Assembly (NCBI GenBank): GCA_017745235.1
Contig: JAGHZU010000002.1
Span: forward strand, 124,001 to 188,000
Origin: Caulobacter sp.
GTDB lineage: Bacteria > Pseudomonadota > Alphaproteobacteria > Caulobacterales > Caulobacteraceae
Direction: 5' to 3'
Length of the DNA stretch: 64,000 nucleotides
In this document: positions 9,723 to 20,006 of the stretch, one piece after another
How positions within the stretch are numbered: position 1 is the first letter of the stretch
Layout of the letters: the number at the start of each line of letters is the position of its first letter
Notes under the pieces: model-generated
The model's database searches: none
What the model was told of the DNA's origin: nothing
Seen by the model: the letters and a program-made list of their open reading frames with translations, nothing else
Made by a program: the position numbers and the translations under genes

Positions 9723-10658
9723 CTAGGCCAGCTTGATCTCGCGCAGGCGCTGTTGGAGGAAAGCGTCGGCCGTGATCGGCTCGGGATAGCGGTCGGGATT
9801 TTCCTCGGTGACGCAGTTGGGCAGCGTCTTGATCAGATAGTCCGACGCGAAGTGCAGGAAGAACGGCGTCGAATAGCGCGCCACGCCGCGACGTTCCGGC
9901 GGCGGGTTGACCACGCGGTGGATGGTCGAGGGCAGGACGTGGTTGGTCAGGCGCTCGAGCATGTCGCCGATGTTGATGACGATGCAGCCCGGGGGCGGGT
10001 TGATCGGCAGCCACTTGCCATCACGATCCAGCAGTTCCAGCCCGCCTTCCTCGGCGCCCATCAGCAGGGTGATGGTGTTGATGTCGCCGTGCGCGCCGGC
10101 GCGCACGCCCGTGGCGTCGGCCGGGATCGGCGGATAGTGCAGCAGGCGCAGCACGCTGTTGCCGTCCTTGACGGTAGGGTCGAAGAAATCGCGCCCAAGG
10201 TCCAGGTACTGGGCGATGGCCTTCAGGACGCGAACGCCCAGATGGTCGAGCGCGCCGTACAGCCAGCCGACATTGTGGTGGAAGCTGGGGATCTCGGCCG
10301 GCCAGACGTTGTCGGCCATGGTCGCGCGGAAAGGGTGGCCCGGCGGCAGGTCGCGGCCCACATGCCAGAATTCCTTCAGGTCGTAGTGGTCGGCGCCCTT
10401 GGCGGTCTCGATGCCGAAGGGGATGTAGCCGCGCGAGCCGCCCTTGGCGCCGGCGTACTGCTTCTTGGTCTCCTCGGGCAGGGCGAAGAAGGCCTTGGCG
10501 TCGGCGATGGCCGCGTCGATGCGGGCCTGGTCGAGGTCGTGCTCGGAAATCACGGCGAAGCCATAGCGCCGGAACGAGGCGCCCAGTTCCTGGGCGAACC
10601 GGTCGAAGTCCTTGGTGAAAAGCGTGAACGAGACGGGTTCGATAGCGGATGCGGACAC
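9723..10658 (-). CDS. 2-oxoglutarate/Fe(II) oxygenase, isopenicillin-N-synthase-like
   Basis: A 311-residue member of the isopenicillin N synthase-like dioxygenase family. It has an N-terminal DIOX_N-like region and a C-terminal jelly-roll with the iron ligands His190, Asp192 (GAHGDIN) and His247 (STIHRVV), and the 2-oxoglutarate-binding pair Arg261-x-Ser263 (RYSTPF). All catalytic residues are present, so it should be active in the cytoplasm on a small molecule. The substrate is not predictable. It stands alone, divergent from the OmpA-type lipoprotein gene. Confidence 0.85.
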   Translation of the reverse strand: MSASAIEPVSFTLFTKDFDRFAQELGASFRRYGFAVISEHDLDQARIDAAIADAKAFFALPEETKKQYAGAKGGSRGYIPFGIETAKGADHYDLKEFWHVGRDLPPGHPFRATMADNVWPAEIPSFHHNVGWLYGALDHLGVRVLKAIAQYLDLGRDFFDPTVKDGNSVLRLLHYPPIPADATGVRAGAHGDINTITLLMGAEEGGLELLDRDGKWLPINPPPGCIVINIGDMLERLTNHVLPSTIHRVVNPPPERRGVARYSTPFFLHFASDYLIKTLPNCVTEENPDRYPEPITADAFLQQRLREIKLA

Positions 10659-10846
10659 GGGCTGGAGCCTCGGGAAATGAGTAAGACCGGACTTACTACA
10701 CCCGACGGGCCGCAGCGCGAAGTCCGTTCATCTCCGGGTCAGGCGAGATGTGGAACCTTGACCATTGAAGGGGCGTTCTGCCCCCAGGAGGCCACGCCGA
10801 CGCGCGGGTCCCGGCGCCGCAGACCAAGCAGAGGGAAAGTCCGACC

Positions 10847-11524
10847 ATGCCGATGAAGAAGACCGCGATCGTCGTCGCCCTGCTGGGCGCGGGCGCCCTG
10901 GCGGCCTGCACCACCACTGATCCCTACACGGGCATGCCCGTGCGCAACAACACCGGCACCGGCGCCCTGACCGGCGCGGGCGTCGGCGCGGTGCTGGGCT
11001 ATCTGACCAACACCAACAAGGGCGAGCAGGGCCGCAAGAACGCCCTGATCGGGGCGGGCATCGGCGCCCTGGCCGGCGGCGCCGTCGGCAACTACATGGA
11101 CCGCCAGCAGGCCGACTTCCGCCGCAGCCTGGAAGGTTCGGGCGTGATGATCCGCCGCAACGGCGACCAGATCGTGCTGGTCATGCCCAGCGACGTGACG
11201 TTCGCGGTCGACAAGTCCGAGGTCCAGCCCCAGTTCACCCGCGTGCTGGACGACGTGGCCCGCACGCTGAACGCCTATCCCCAGACCACGATCGACGTGG
11301 TGGGCCACGCCGACTCCACCGGCCCGGACGACTACAACCAGGCCCTGTCGGAACGCCGCGCCAGCTCGGTGGCCAGCTACCTGACCAATGTGGGCCGCGT
11401 GCTGCCTGACCGCATCTTCGTGGCCGGCCAGGGCGAGCGCCAGCCGATCGCGTCGAACGACACCGCCGAAGGCCGCGCCCAGAACCGCCGGGTGGAGATC
11501 ATCCTGCGGCCGCTGACGCAGTAA
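10847..11524 (+). CDS. OmpA-family outer-membrane lipoprotein (YiaD-like)
   Basis: A 225-residue lipoprotein: signal peptide with a lipobox LAAC (lipidated Cys near residue 21), then a glycine-rich membrane-interacting region with two glycine-zipper stretches (about residues 38-85), then an OmpA C-terminal peptidoglycan-binding domain (about 110-220) with the typical GHADSTG, NQALSERRA and QNRRVEI motifs. It likely anchors the outer membrane to peptidoglycan. An in-frame ATG two codons in (10853) is an equally good start. Confidence 0.88.
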   Translation: MPMKKTAIVVALLGAGALAACTTTDPYTGMPVRNNTGTGALTGAGVGAVLGYLTNTNKGEQGRKNALIGAGIGALAGGAVGNYMDRQQADFRRSLEGSGVMIRRNGDQIVLVMPSDVTFAVDKSEVQPQFTRVLDDVARTLNAYPQTTIDVVGHADSTGPDDYNQALSERRASSVASYLTNVGRVLPDRIFVAGQGERQPIASNDTAEGRAQNRRVEIILRPLTQ

Positions 11525-11546
11525 GGCGGCCTACGAGCGGGCCGCC
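11525..11546. terminator. Hairpin at the 3' ends of convergent genes
   Basis: A 7-bp inverted repeat (GGCGGCC at 11525-11531, GGCCGCC at 11540-11546) starts right after the OmpA-type gene and covers the last codons of the antiporter gene. It could end transcription from the plus strand; no T run follows. Confidence 0.35.
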
Positions 11547-13438
11547 TCGCGGTCGGCCCGCTCCTTCAGCTCCACGTCGAGACTGGCGGTGTCCCAGTCG
11601 CCCCCGCCATCGCCGGGACGCAGGCGCGAAAGGTCGGCGGCCAGCAGGCGATCCATCGTCTGGGCCGCGTCGCGCGAAGCCAGGATGTAGGCCTCTTCCT
11701 GCCCCCACACCGGACGCAGGTCTTCGAACGTCTTGCGATCGTGCCGGCGGAAGAACGACGCGGCGCGATGGGCCCGGTGGGCGCGATAGCCCAGCTTCTG
11801 CAGCGCCGTGGTCCCCAGCGACAGCGCCGCCTCGAATGTTTCGCGCTCCACCGCGTCGGCGCCGTTGGCCAGCAGGTCGTAGGCGTGGCGGCGGTCCCAG
11901 GCCCGGGCCAGAATGATCAGGTCGGGGAAGGCCTTGCGGGCCGTCTCGACCAGTTCGGCCGTCTTCTCCCGGTCGTCCAGGGCGACGATCAGCATACGGG
12001 CCCGCTCGGCCCCGGCCTGCCGCAGCAGATCCAGGCGCGTGGCGTCGCCGTAGTGCACCCGGCGGCCGAAGCGGCGCAGCAGCTCGATCTGCTCGATGTC
12101 GCTGTCCAGCACGGTCGAGCGGAAGCCGTTTGCCGTCAGCAGGCGGCCGGTGATCTGGCCGAAGCGCCCGAAGCCGGCGATGATGATGTCGGGCTCGCCT
12201 TCGTCGAAGTCGCCCGTGTCGGGGACCTGGGTCGGGATGGCCGCGTCGATGGCCTGGGCGATGCGTTCGTAGAGGATCATGGCCACCGGCGTCAGGGCCA
12301 TCGACACCGCCACGGCGGCGGTCAGCAGGGCCGCCAGGGTCGCGCCGATCACACCGGCCCCGACCGTGAAGGTGAGTAGCACGAAGGCGAACTCCCCGCC
12401 CTGGGCCAGGGCGGTGGCGACGGCCGCGGCGGCCTTGGCCTGGGCCCCGAACAGGCGGGCCAGGCCGAACATCACCAGGAACTTCAGGACCATCAGCCCC
12501 AGGACGATACCGATCAGGGTTAGCGGCTGGCTGGCCACCAGGCGCAGGTCGATGCCCGCGCCGACGGTGATGAAGAACAGGCCCAGCAGCAGGCCCCGGA
12601 AAGGCTCGATGTCGGTCTCCAGCTCCCGGCGGAACTCGCTTTCGGCCAGCACCACCCCGGCCAGGAAGGCCCCGAGGGCGGGCGACAGCCCCACGGTCTG
12701 CATCAGCCCGGCCACGGCCACCACGATCAGCAGGGCCGCCGCGGTGAAGATCTCGCGCAGGCGAGCCTCGGCGATGAAGCGGAAGATCGGCCGCACCAGA
12801 TAGCGGCCGCCGCCCACGACCACGCCCACGGCCAGCAGCACCGACAGGCCCTGCGCCCAGGCCGGCAGGTTCTCGATCAGGTTGCCCGCGCCGTGACCGG
12901 CGGCCTCGCCGTGCGCCACGGGCGGGGCGATCGTGGCCAGGGTGGGCAGCAGGGCGAACATCGGGATGACCGCCAGGTCCTGCAGCAGCAGAACGCCGAA
13001 CGCCGCGCGCCCCACGGGGCCTTGCCTCAAGCCCTTCTCGTCCAGGGTCTGCAGCACGATGGCCGTCGAGGACATGGCCAGCACCAGCCCGACGGCCAGC
13101 GCCGTCTGCCAGGGCAGCCCCAGCAGCATCGAGACCGCCGCCACCGCCAGGGCCGTGCCGACGACCTGGGCCCCGCCCAGGCCGAAGATGGCCTTGCGCA
13201 TGTCCCACAGGGTGGAAGGCTGGACTTCCAGGCCGATCAGGAACAGCAGGATCACCACGCCGAATTCGGCGAACTTCATCACGTCGGCCTGCTGGCCTAC
13301 CAGAGAGAAGGCGAACGGCCCGATCAGGACGCCGGCGATCAGGTAGCCCAGCACCGACCCGAGACCCAGGCGCTTGGCGATCGGCACCGACACCACCGCC
13401 GCCCCCAGATAGACCATGGCCTGCAACAGGAACGGCAT
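11531..13438 (-). CDS. KefB/KefC-type cation:proton antiporter with TrkA-N domain
   Basis: A 635-residue CPA2-family transporter: about 12-13 membrane segments (residues 1-385) followed by a TrkA-N/RCK nucleotide-binding domain (from about residue 415, IIIAGFGRFGQITGRLL) and a C-terminal tail. Such proteins move K+ out in exchange for H+ and, in the Kef subgroup, are gated by glutathione adducts. The upstream gene is a KefF-like flavoprotein, which supports a Kef function. Whether it is closer to KefB or KefC cannot be said from sequence reading alone. Confidence 0.85.
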   Translation of the reverse strand: MPFLLQAMVYLGAAVVSVPIAKRLGLGSVLGYLIAGVLIGPFAFSLVGQQADVMKFAEFGVVILLFLIGLEVQPSTLWDMRKAIFGLGGAQVVGTALAVAAVSMLLGLPWQTALAVGLVLAMSSTAIVLQTLDEKGLRQGPVGRAAFGVLLLQDLAVIPMFALLPTLATIAPPVAHGEAAGHGAGNLIENLPAWAQGLSVLLAVGVVVGGGRYLVRPIFRFIAEARLREIFTAAALLIVVAVAGLMQTVGLSPALGAFLAGVVLAESEFRRELETDIEPFRGLLLGLFFITVGAGIDLRLVASQPLTLIGIVLGLMVLKFLVMFGLARLFGAQAKAAAAVATALAQGGEFAFVLLTFTVGAGVIGATLAALLTAAVAVSMALTPVAMILYERIAQAIDAAIPTQVPDTGDFDEGEPDIIIAGFGRFGQITGRLLTANGFRSTVLDSDIEQIELLRRFGRRVHYGDATRLDLLRQAGAERARMLIVALDDREKTAELVETARKAFPDLIILARAWDRRHAYDLLANGADAVERETFEAALSLGTTALQKLGYRAHRAHRAASFFRRHDRKTFEDLRPVWGQEEAYILASRDAAQTMDRLLAADLSRLRPGDGGGDWDTASLDVELKERADREAARS

Positions 13439-13535
13439 CAGCGGGTCATCCCTTCAAACGCGTGCGCATGCGTCCTAACAAAGGATCGGGCGGATCCCTT
13501 GTCCGTTCGCGCGGCCTTCTTCATGCGCGCGCCCC

Positions 13536-14144
13536 TCATGCGCCCAGGTCCGCGTCGGCCGAGGTCAGCAAAGACGTGATGCGGGCCTTGTAGCGGTCCG
13601 CCTCGGCCTTCAGTTCCTCGTCGTTCTTCACCGCCGCGCCATGCACGACGAAGGGCGTCTCCCAGACCATGCCGCAAAGATAGGCCGTCTGCTCGAGCGG
13701 TCGGAGGTACTCGTCCATCGAAAAGCGGTTGTAGCCGTGGGCGTGGTAGGCCTTGGCCGCGCCGCCTGTGGTGCAAGCCGCAAACAGCCGCTTGCCGGCC
13801 AGGGCGTTGCCCTCCAGGCCATAGGCGAAGCCATGGAGCCAGACCAGGTCGAACCATTCCTTCAGCAGGGCGGGGGTGGCGTACCAGTAGAGCGGAAACT
13901 GCACGGCGATCACGTCGTGCGCCAGCAGGGCGGTTTGCTCGGCCTCGATGTCGATCGCGAAGTCCGGATAGGTCTCGTAGAGGTCGTGGAACGTGACGCC
14001 CGGCAGGCTCTTGGCCGCCTTGGCCAGGGCGCGATTGGCGCGCGAACGTTCAAGCGCGGGGTGAGCAAGGGTCAGCAGCACGCCGCCGGTGGCGGGCGTC
14101 ACGATCCCGGTGCTAGCTTCCCCTGGGTTAGCCTCGTCCATCAC
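13536..14144 (-). CDS. KefF-like NAD(P)H quinone oxidoreductase
   Basis: A 202-residue flavodoxin-fold protein of the NQO/KefF/MdaB group, with the FMN/dinucleotide region [17 protein letters not shown] and the loop [14 protein letters not shown] typical of the family. In enteric bacteria KefF is the soluble activator of KefC and reduces quinones; here it lies 97 nt upstream of the antiporter gene on the same strand, which suggests the same pairing. Translation can start at the GTG at 14144 or the ATG one codon later (14141). Confidence 0.8.
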   Translation of the reverse strand: MMDEANPGEASTGIVTPATGGVLLTLAHPALERSRANRALAKAAKSLPGVTFHDLYETYPDFAIDIEAEQTALLAHDVIAVQFPLYWYATPALLKEWFDLVWLHGFAYGLEGNALAGKRLFAACTTGGAAKAYHAHGYNRFSMDEYLRPLEQTAYLCGMVWETPFVVHGAAVKNDEELKAEADRYKARITSLLTSADADLGA

Positions 14145-14240
14145 CCCGCCACTCCAAGCATCGAAATTTTATTCATCAAGGGTTGAATTTTTTCGGCCGG
14201 CGGCTCAGAGCAGTCGGCAAACGTCGCTCCGGGAGGAACC

Positions 14241-14969
14241 ATGGTCGACAAGGTCAAGTCCACAGCCGCCGAAGCGCTGGCGGGTCTTTTGTTCGATGGG
14301 ATGACCATCATGGCCGGGGGCTTCGGGCTCTGCGGCATTCCGGAGAACCTGATCGCGGCGATCCGCGAGACGGGGGTCAAGGACCTCACGGTGGTCTCCA
14401 ACAATTGCGGCGTCGACGGCTTCGGCCTGGGGATCCTGCTGGAGAACCGCCAGATCAAGAAGATGGTCAGCTCCTATGTGGGGGAGAACAAGCTGTTCGA
14501 ACAGCTTTACCTCTCCGGCGAACTGGAGCTGGAGTTCAATCCGCAGGGCACGCTGGCCGAACGCATCCGCGCCGGCGGCGCGGGCATTCCCGCCTTTTTC
14601 ACGCGCACCGGCTACGGCACCCTGGTGGCCGAAGGCAAGGAAACCCGCGAGTTCGACGGCGAGATGTACGTGATGGAGCGCGGCCTGACCGCCGACCTCG
14701 CCATCGTCAAGGCCTGGAAGGCCGACGCCGAGGGCAACCTGATCTATCGGAAGACCGCCAGGAACTTCAACCCGATGATGGCCACGGCCGGCAAGGTCAC
14801 GGTGGCCGAAGTCGAGGAACTGGTGGCGATCGGCGACCTCGACAAGGACGCCATCCACACCCCCGGCATCTATGTCGACCGCCTGATCAAGGGGGCGAAG
14901 TTCGAAAAGCGCATCGAGCGGGTCACCACCCGCCCCAAGGAAACCGCCACGACCGGAGACGCAGTCTGA
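14241..14969 (+). CDS. 3-oxoacid CoA-transferase, subunit A
   Basis: The 242-residue alpha subunit of a succinyl-CoA:3-ketoacid (acetoacetate) CoA-transferase. Features are the early glycine-rich loop [15 protein letters not shown] and the conserved [11 protein letters not shown]. It pairs with the next gene, whose ATG overlaps the stop of this one by 1 nt (TGATG), a translational-coupling layout. The enzyme activates or consumes acetoacetate by moving CoA from succinyl-CoA. A GGGAGG ribosome site lies just upstream (about 14229). Substrate choice within the 3-oxoacid group is inferred. Confidence 0.9.
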   Translation: MVDKVKSTAAEALAGLLFDGMTIMAGGFGLCGIPENLIAAIRETGVKDLTVVSNNCGVDGFGLGILLENRQIKKMVSSYVGENKLFEQLYLSGELELEFNPQGTLAERIRAGGAGIPAFFTRTGYGTLVAEGKETREFDGEMYVMERGLTADLAIVKAWKADAEGNLIYRKTARNFNPMMATAGKVTVAEVEELVAIGDLDKDAIHTPGIYVDRLIKGAKFEKRIERVTTRPKETATTGDAV

Positions 14970-15610
14970 TGGCCTGGACTCGTGACGAAATGGCGGCCCG
15001 CGCCGCCCAGGAACTGCAGGACGGTTTCTACGTGAACCTGGGCATCGGCATCCCGACCCTGGTGGCCAACTATATCCCCGAAGGCATGCACGTGACGCTG
15101 CAGAGCGAGAACGGCATGCTGGGCATGGGCCCCTTCCCCTATGAGGGCGAAGAAGATCCCGATCTCATCAACGCCGGCAAGCAGACGATCACCGAACTGG
15201 ACTCCAGCTCCTACTTCTCCTCGGCCGACAGCTTCGCGATGATCCGCGGCGGCCACATCGCCCTGTCGATCCTGGGCGGCATGCAGGTGGCCCAGAACGG
15301 CGACCTCGCCAACTGGATGGTGCCCGGCAAGATGGTCAAGGGCATGGGCGGGGCCATGGACCTTGTGGCCGGCGTCAAGCGTGTGGTGGTGGTCATGGAC
15401 CACTGCGAGAAGTCCGGCGCGCCCAAGCTGCTGCGCCGCTGCAGCCTGCCCCTGACCGGCGCGGGCGTGGTCGACCTGCTGATCACCGAACTGGGCGTCT
15501 TCGAGATCAATCGCGGCAAGACGCCGGTGAAGCTGATCGAACTGGCCCCGGGCGTGAGCGTCGACGAGGTCAAGGCCAAGACCGAGGTCGACTTCGAGGT
15601 GGCGATCTAG
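14969..15610 (+). CDS. 3-oxoacid CoA-transferase, subunit B
   Basis: The 213-residue beta subunit. The catalytic glutamate that forms the CoA thioester intermediate is in SENGMLGMG (about residue 51), and [12 protein letters not shown] [13 protein letters not shown] is near the N terminus. It starts at the ATG at 14969 overlapping the stop of subunit A. It is convergent with comM (22 nt). Confidence 0.92.
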   Translation: MAWTRDEMAARAAQELQDGFYVNLGIGIPTLVANYIPEGMHVTLQSENGMLGMGPFPYEGEEDPDLINAGKQTITELDSSSYFSSADSFAMIRGGHIALSILGGMQVAQNGDLANWMVPGKMVKGMGGAMDLVAGVKRVVVVMDHCEKSGAPKLLRRCSLPLTGAGVVDLLITELGVFEINRGKTPVKLIELAPGVSVDEVKAKTEVDFEVAI

Positions 15611-15632
15611 CGATCGGCCACGACCGGCCGCC

Positions 15633-17159
15633 CTAAAACACCGGCTCGCCCATCGTCGCGGTGCGGCGGTGGGCCAGCGCCTCGGCGATGTGGACGCGGC
15701 GGACGCCGTCCGAACCCTCCAGGTCGGCGATGGTGCGGGCCAGGCGCAGGACGCGCGTCCAGCCCCGGGCGCTGATCTGGCCAGCCTCGGCCGCCCGGGC
15801 CAGCAGGGCGCGTCCTGCCTCATCGAGATCGGCGATCCTGTCCAGAAAGCGCCCCTCGGCGCGGCCGTTCAAGGTCTCGGCGCCGCCCAGGGCCTCGGCC
15901 CGGTCGGCCTGAAGACGCCGGGCGCGCGCCACGCGGGCGGCGGCCTCGGCCGTGCCTTCGGCCGGCGGCGGCAGGGCCAGGTCGGCGGCGGTGACCGCGG
16001 GCATGTCTACGGTCAGATCGATGCGGTCCATCAGCGGACCCGACACCCGTCCCTGATAGTCGCGCTGGCAGCGCGGAGCCTTGCCGCACGCGCCGCGCCC
16101 GGCCCCGCCATGACCGCAACGGCAGGGATTCATGGCCGCAACCAGTTGCACGCGAGCCGGGTAGCGAACGTGTGCGTTGGCCCTGGCCACCATCACCTCG
16201 CCCGTCTCGAGCGGCGCGCGAAGACTGTCCAAGGCCTGGACGCCGAACTCGGGCAGTTCATCCAGGAACAGCACCCCGTTATGGGCCAGCGACACCTCGC
16301 CGGGCTTGGCCTTCAGCCCGCCGCCCGTGAGCGCGGCCATCGAAGCGCTGTGATGCGGGGAACGAAAAGGCCGAGCCCTTGTGAGCGCGCCCTTGGCGAT
16401 CAGGCCGGCCACCGAATGGACCATCGAGGTCTCCAGCAGCTCGGCCGAGGTGAGGGGCGGCAGAAGGCCCGGCAAACGCTGGGCCAGCATCGACTTGCCC
16501 GAGCCGGGCGGCCCGCAGAAGAGCAGGTTGTGGCCGCCGGCCGCGGCGATCTCTAGCGACCGCTTGGCCTGTTCCTGGCCCTTCACGTCGCGCAGGTCGC
16601 GGCCCGCCTCGCCCTCGACCACCGGCCCCGGCGCGGGGGCCGAAAGGATCTGATTGCCCCGGAAGTGATTGATCAGCGCCACCAGCGAGCGTGGGGCCAG
16701 GATGCGCGCGCCGCCGGCCCAGGCCGCTTCGGGACCGCTGGCCTCGGGACAGATCAGCCCCAGGTCCATGGCCCCGGCCGCCATCGCCGCCGGCAACGCC
16801 CCCGCCGTAGGCGCGATCCGTCCGTCCAGGGACAATTCGCCCATCGCCGCCCAGCCGTCGAGCGCATCCATCGGGATCACGCCCATGGCGGCCATCACCG
16901 CCAGGGCGATGGGCAGATCGTAATGCGAGCCCTCCTTCGGCATGTCGGCCGGCGCCAGATTGGCGACGATGCGCTTGCCAGGCATCGACAAGCCCAGGCC
17001 TGCAAAGGCTCCGCGCACGCGTTCACGGCTCTCGGCCACCGCCTTGTCGCCCAGGCCCACCAGGACGAAGGCCTGCTGGCCGCCGGTCAGCTGGACCTCG
17101 ACGTCGACCCGACGCGCCTCCACCCCTTCGAACGCAACCGTGACGACCCTGGCCGCCAT
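15633..17159 (-). CDS. comM: ComM/YifB-family Mg-chelatase-like AAA+ ATPase
   Basis: A 508-residue protein with an N-terminal Lon-protease-like domain (residues 1-175), a Mg-chelatase-type AAA+ domain with Walker A CGPPGSGKSML and Walker B VLFLDELPEF, a CRCGH zinc-like cluster (NPCRCGHGG), and a C-terminal Mg-chelatase helical domain. ComM is a hexameric helicase that extends branch migration in natural transformation; in bacteria not known to be competent the role is unclear. Length and domain order match the family fully. Confidence 0.9.
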   Translation of the reverse strand: MAARVVTVAFEGVEARRVDVEVQLTGGQQAFVLVGLGDKAVAESRERVRGAFAGLGLSMPGKRIVANLAPADMPKEGSHYDLPIALAVMAAMGVIPMDALDGWAAMGELSLDGRIAPTAGALPAAMAAGAMDLGLICPEASGPEAAWAGGARILAPRSLVALINHFRGNQILSAPAPGPVVEGEAGRDLRDVKGQEQAKRSLEIAAAGGHNLLFCGPPGSGKSMLAQRLPGLLPPLTSAELLETSMVHSVAGLIAKGALTRARPFRSPHHSASMAALTGGGLKAKPGEVSLAHNGVLFLDELPEFGVQALDSLRAPLETGEVMVARANAHVRYPARVQLVAAMNPCRCGHGGAGRGACGKAPRCQRDYQGRVSGPLMDRIDLTVDMPAVTAADLALPPPAEGTAEAAARVARARRLQADRAEALGGAETLNGRAEGRFLDRIADLDEAGRALLARAAEAGQISARGWTRVLRLARTIADLEGSDGVRRVHIAEALAHRRTATMGEPVF

Positions 17160-17282
17160 GGAAATCCCGCCCCCTTGCTTCCCACTTTATCCACAAGGCA
17201 AGCATGGCCTTGGGAGCGGAGCAAGAACGAAAAACGAACATTTCAGGAAAGTGTGACGGTTCAATATACTAGAGGATGTTCC

Positions 17283-18236
17283 TCATGTGGACGTCGCGCG
17301 GAGCTTTTCGATCCGATCCCAGAGCACCGCCGCGGCGTCGATCCCGCTGAAACGCTTGAGCTGCTGGGCTCCCGTCGGCGAGGTGACGTTGATTTCGGTC
17401 AGGTATTCTCCGATCACGTCGATGCCCACGAACAGCAGGCCGCGCTTCTTCAGCTCCGGACCGATGATCGCGCACAGCTCCTTGTCGCGGGCGGTCAGTT
17501 CGACCGCTTCGGCGCGGCCGCCGACCCGAAGATTGGAGCGCACCTGCCCCGCGGCCGGCACCCGGTTGATCGCGCCAACCGGCTCGCCGTCGACCAGCAG
17601 GACGCGCTTGTCGCCCTTGGAGACGGCCGGGACGAACTTCTGGGCGATGACCTGCTCGCGGCCGATCATGGCGTGCAGTTCCAGCAAGGCGTCGAGGTTA
17701 GGGTCGTCCTGCAGGAGGCGCGCCACGCCAGAACCGCCGCCGCCGTAGAGCGGCTTGAGGACGATGTCGCCGTGACGGGCGCGGAAATCGTAGATCGCCT
17801 CGTGGTCGGACGTGATCAGGGTCGGCGGCTGCACGCCGGGGAAGTCGGTGACGAACAGCTTCTCGGGCGCGTTGCGAACCTCGGCCGGGTTGTTCACCAC
17901 CAGCGTATGGGGATGCACTTTCTCCAGAAAGTGCGTGGCGGTGATATAGGCCATGTCGAACGGCGGATCCTGGCGCATCAGCACCACGTCGACGTCGTCC
18001 TTCATGTCCAGGACGACGGTCTCGCCCAGGCGCGCGTGCGCCCCCTTCTCGGCGAAGACCTCCAGCGGCTGCGCTCTGGCGAAGACGCGGCCGTCCTCCA
18101 GCGACAGCTTGTCGGGCGTGTAGAACCACAGCTTGTGACCCCGGTTCTGGGCCTCCATCATCATCAGGAAGGTGGTGTCGGTGTCGATGTTGATCCCCAG
18201 GACGGGATCCATCTGGACGGCGACTCTCAGCGACAT
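17283..18236 (-). CDS. gshB: Glutathione synthetase
   Basis: A 317-residue ATP-grasp enzyme that joins glycine to gamma-glutamylcysteine, the last step of glutathione synthesis. The N-terminal domain begins [19 protein letters not shown], followed by the family motif [11 protein letters not shown] and the ATP-grasp glycine loop [13 protein letters not shown]; the C-terminal part ends with [12 protein letters not shown]. Length is normal. It is 123 nt upstream of comM on the same strand. Confidence 0.95.
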   Translation of the reverse strand: MSLRVAVQMDPVLGINIDTDTTFLMMMEAQNRGHKLWFYTPDKLSLEDGRVFARAQPLEVFAEKGAHARLGETVVLDMKDDVDVVLMRQDPPFDMAYITATHFLEKVHPHTLVVNNPAEVRNAPEKLFVTDFPGVQPPTLITSDHEAIYDFRARHGDIVLKPLYGGGGSGVARLLQDDPNLDALLELHAMIGREQVIAQKFVPAVSKGDKRVLLVDGEPVGAINRVPAAGQVRSNLRVGGRAEAVELTARDKELCAIIGPELKKRGLLFVGIDVIGEYLTEINVTSPTGAQQLKRFSGIDAAAVLWDRIEKLRATST

Positions 18237-18283
18237 GACGACTCCGGATCTGGACTGGCGACGACGCTCCGCGCCGCGCCTGC

Positions 18284-18736
18284 CTAGTTAGGCGCGTGCG
18301 GCGCCGAATGCGAGAGGTTGATGCGCTGGTCGTACCGGCCCTGGGCCGCCGCCACCTCGGGCATGCGGGTCTCGGCCCAGTCGATCATCAGTCGGAGCGC
18401 GCCCAGCAGTTCGCCTCCCAACGGCGTAACGCTGTAGATCACGGTGACCGGCACGGTGGGCTCGACCCGGCGGTGGACCAAGCCGTCGCGTTCCAGCGCG
18501 CGCAGGGTCTGGCTCAGCATCTTTTGCGACACGCCCCGTATGCGCCGCTTGAGCTCGCTGAAGCGCAGGTCGCCGCCGCCCAGCAGCAGCAGGATCAGCA
18601 CGCTCCACTTGTCGCCGATGCGGTCCAGCAGCCTGCGGGTGGGACAGTCGGCGGCGAACACGTCGCCGCGCGTCGAAATCGCGGCCACGTCGGTTTCCTC
18701 AAGGTGACCAGGTGGGGAAAAGGTGCCGTCTTGCAT
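18284..18736 (-). CDS. HxlR-family transcriptional regulator
   Basis: A 150-residue winged-helix regulator of the HxlR type: [19 protein letters not shown], then [19 protein letters not shown] (recognition helix region) and a beta-wing ending in [13 protein letters not shown]. The cysteine before the first helix is where many HxlR proteins sense oxidants or electrophiles. It is divergent from an NAD(P)-binding protein gene 53 nt away, the usual regulator-target layout; the shared intergenic region has the likely operator. Confidence 0.87.
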   Translation of the reverse strand: MQDGTFSPPGHLEETDVAAISTRGDVFAADCPTRRLLDRIGDKWSVLILLLLGGGDLRFSELKRRIRGVSQKMLSQTLRALERDGLVHRRVEPTVPVTVIYSVTPLGGELLGALRLMIDWAETRMPEVAAAQGRYDQRINLSHSAPHAPN

Positions 18737-18789
18737 GATAAGTTTCCCTAGCTCACCTGGTTACCAATGGAAACCACAAGGAGAAGACC

Positions 18790-19398
18790 ATGAAGGTCGC
18801 CGTCCTGGGCGCGAGCGGTCGCGCCGGCTCTGAGATCACCAAGGAACTCGCCGCACGCGGCCACCAGGTGCTGGCGATCGCTCGCAAGCCCGAGGCCATC
18901 CCGGCCGCGCCGGGCGTTACGGCCGTTGCCGGCGACGCTTCGGACCCCGCCGCCCTGGCCGAGCTCATCAGGGGCGCCGACGCGGTCATCAGCGCCCTGC
19001 ACTTCGACGTACCCGCCACGACCCTGCTGTCGGCGCTACGCCAGGCGGGAGTCGGTCGACTGCTGGTCACCGGCGGCGCGGCGAGCCTGGAGGTCGCGCC
19101 CGGCAAGCGCCTGATCGACACGCCCGAGTTCCCAGCGGAGTGGAAGCCGGTCGCCCAAGCCGGCATCGCCTTCCTGAACGACCTGCGCGGCGAGACGGCG
19201 ATCGACTGGACGTTCTTCTCGCCCGCCGCCTTCTTCCTCGAAGGCCCGCGCCTTGGGACCTTCCGTTTGGGCGGCGACCAGCTGGTGGTCGACGCCGCCG
19301 GCGAGAGCAAGATCAGCTTCGCCGACTACGCCATCGCCATGGTCGACGAGCTGGAACAGCACCGCCATCCGCGCAGCCGGTTCACCGCAGCGTACTGA
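18790..19398 (+). CDS. NAD(P)-binding Rossmann protein, NmrA-like
   Basis: A 202-residue atypical short-chain dehydrogenase-like protein with the N-terminal nucleotide loop GASGRAGSEI. It lacks the usual YxxxK catalytic pair, as do NmrA/YwnB-type members, so it may sense or reduce via NADPH in a different way. It is the divergent neighbour of the HxlR-family regulator and probably its target. Start ATG at 18790 has an AAGGAGA ribosome site (18778-18784). Confidence 0.8.
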   Translation: MKVAVLGASGRAGSEITKELAARGHQVLAIARKPEAIPAAPGVTAVAGDASDPAALAELIRGADAVISALHFDVPATTLLSALRQAGVGRLLVTGGAASLEVAPGKRLIDTPEFPAEWKPVAQAGIAFLNDLRGETAIDWTFFSPAAFFLEGPRLGTFRLGGDQLVVDAAGESKISFADYAIAMVDELEQHRHPRSRFTAAY

Positions 19399-19407
19399 TC
19401 GAAGGGG

Positions 19408-19429
19408 CCCGGACCTCAGGCGGTCCGGG
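19408..19429. terminator. Bidirectional hairpin between convergent genes
   Basis: A perfect 8-bp stem (CCCGGACC at 19408-19415, GGTCCGGG at 19422-19429) with a 6-nt loop lies between the NmrA-like gene and the membrane-protein gene and enters the latter's last codons. No strong T run. Confidence 0.45.
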
Positions 19430-19976
19430 CGACTCGCCGCCCCTTGACCGTCAGGACGATGGCCGAGACCAGGAAGTAGAACGCCCCGAAGGCGGCGTAG
19501 GGGGCGATCACCGTGACCAGCGGCGCCGCGATTGGCGCGGCGGCCTTGCTGACGAAGAAGCCGCCGGCCAAGGCCGACTGGGCTCCGCTAAGGATCATCG
19601 CCCACTGGGCGCCATAGGTCCGCCACCGGCGCACGCCCGCGGCCAGTTGCAGAACCCCCGCCAGCACGGCCCAGGCGCCGAAAAGCACCAGCACCAGGGG
19701 CTGATCGACCCGCAGCGCGATCAGCACGCCGAGCGCGACCAGGGCGCTGACGACGGTGTTGAAGGCCTGCGGGACGTTGGCCTTGAAGCCGCCGTTCGAA
19801 GCGGCGTCCCGCGCATTGGCCAGCGCGTCCCAGGCCGGATAGAGCACCAGCAGCACGCCGCCAATCAGCGGGTTGGCCGCGCCGATCGTGAAGGCCGCCA
19901 CGACCCAGGCCGCGGACACGAAAGCCCGCAGAAAATAGTAGCGCTTGAGCGCGTCGGCGCCGTTGTGGTTGGCCAT
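19416..19976 (-). CDS. DUF308-like multi-pass membrane protein
   Basis: A 186-residue membrane protein with about six hydrophobic segments, resembling DUF308/HdeD-like small membrane proteins. I placed the start at the ATG at 19976 because the upstream in-frame extension overlaps the palindromic operator and the frame of the divergent gene's leader. It is divergent from the OhrR-like regulator gene and is the likely target of that regulator. Function unknown. Confidence 0.65.
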   Translation of the reverse strand: MANHNGADALKRYYFLRAFVSAAWVVAAFTIGAANPLIGGVLLVLYPAWDALANARDAASNGGFKANVPQAFNTVVSALVALGVLIALRVDQPLVLVLFGAWAVLAGVLQLAAGVRRWRTYGAQWAMILSGAQSALAGGFFVSKAAAPIAAPLVTVIAPYAAFGAFYFLVSAIVLTVKGRRVARTA

Positions 19977-20006
19977 CTGGGCCTCCTGAAAGGCTGGAGC
20001 TGATTT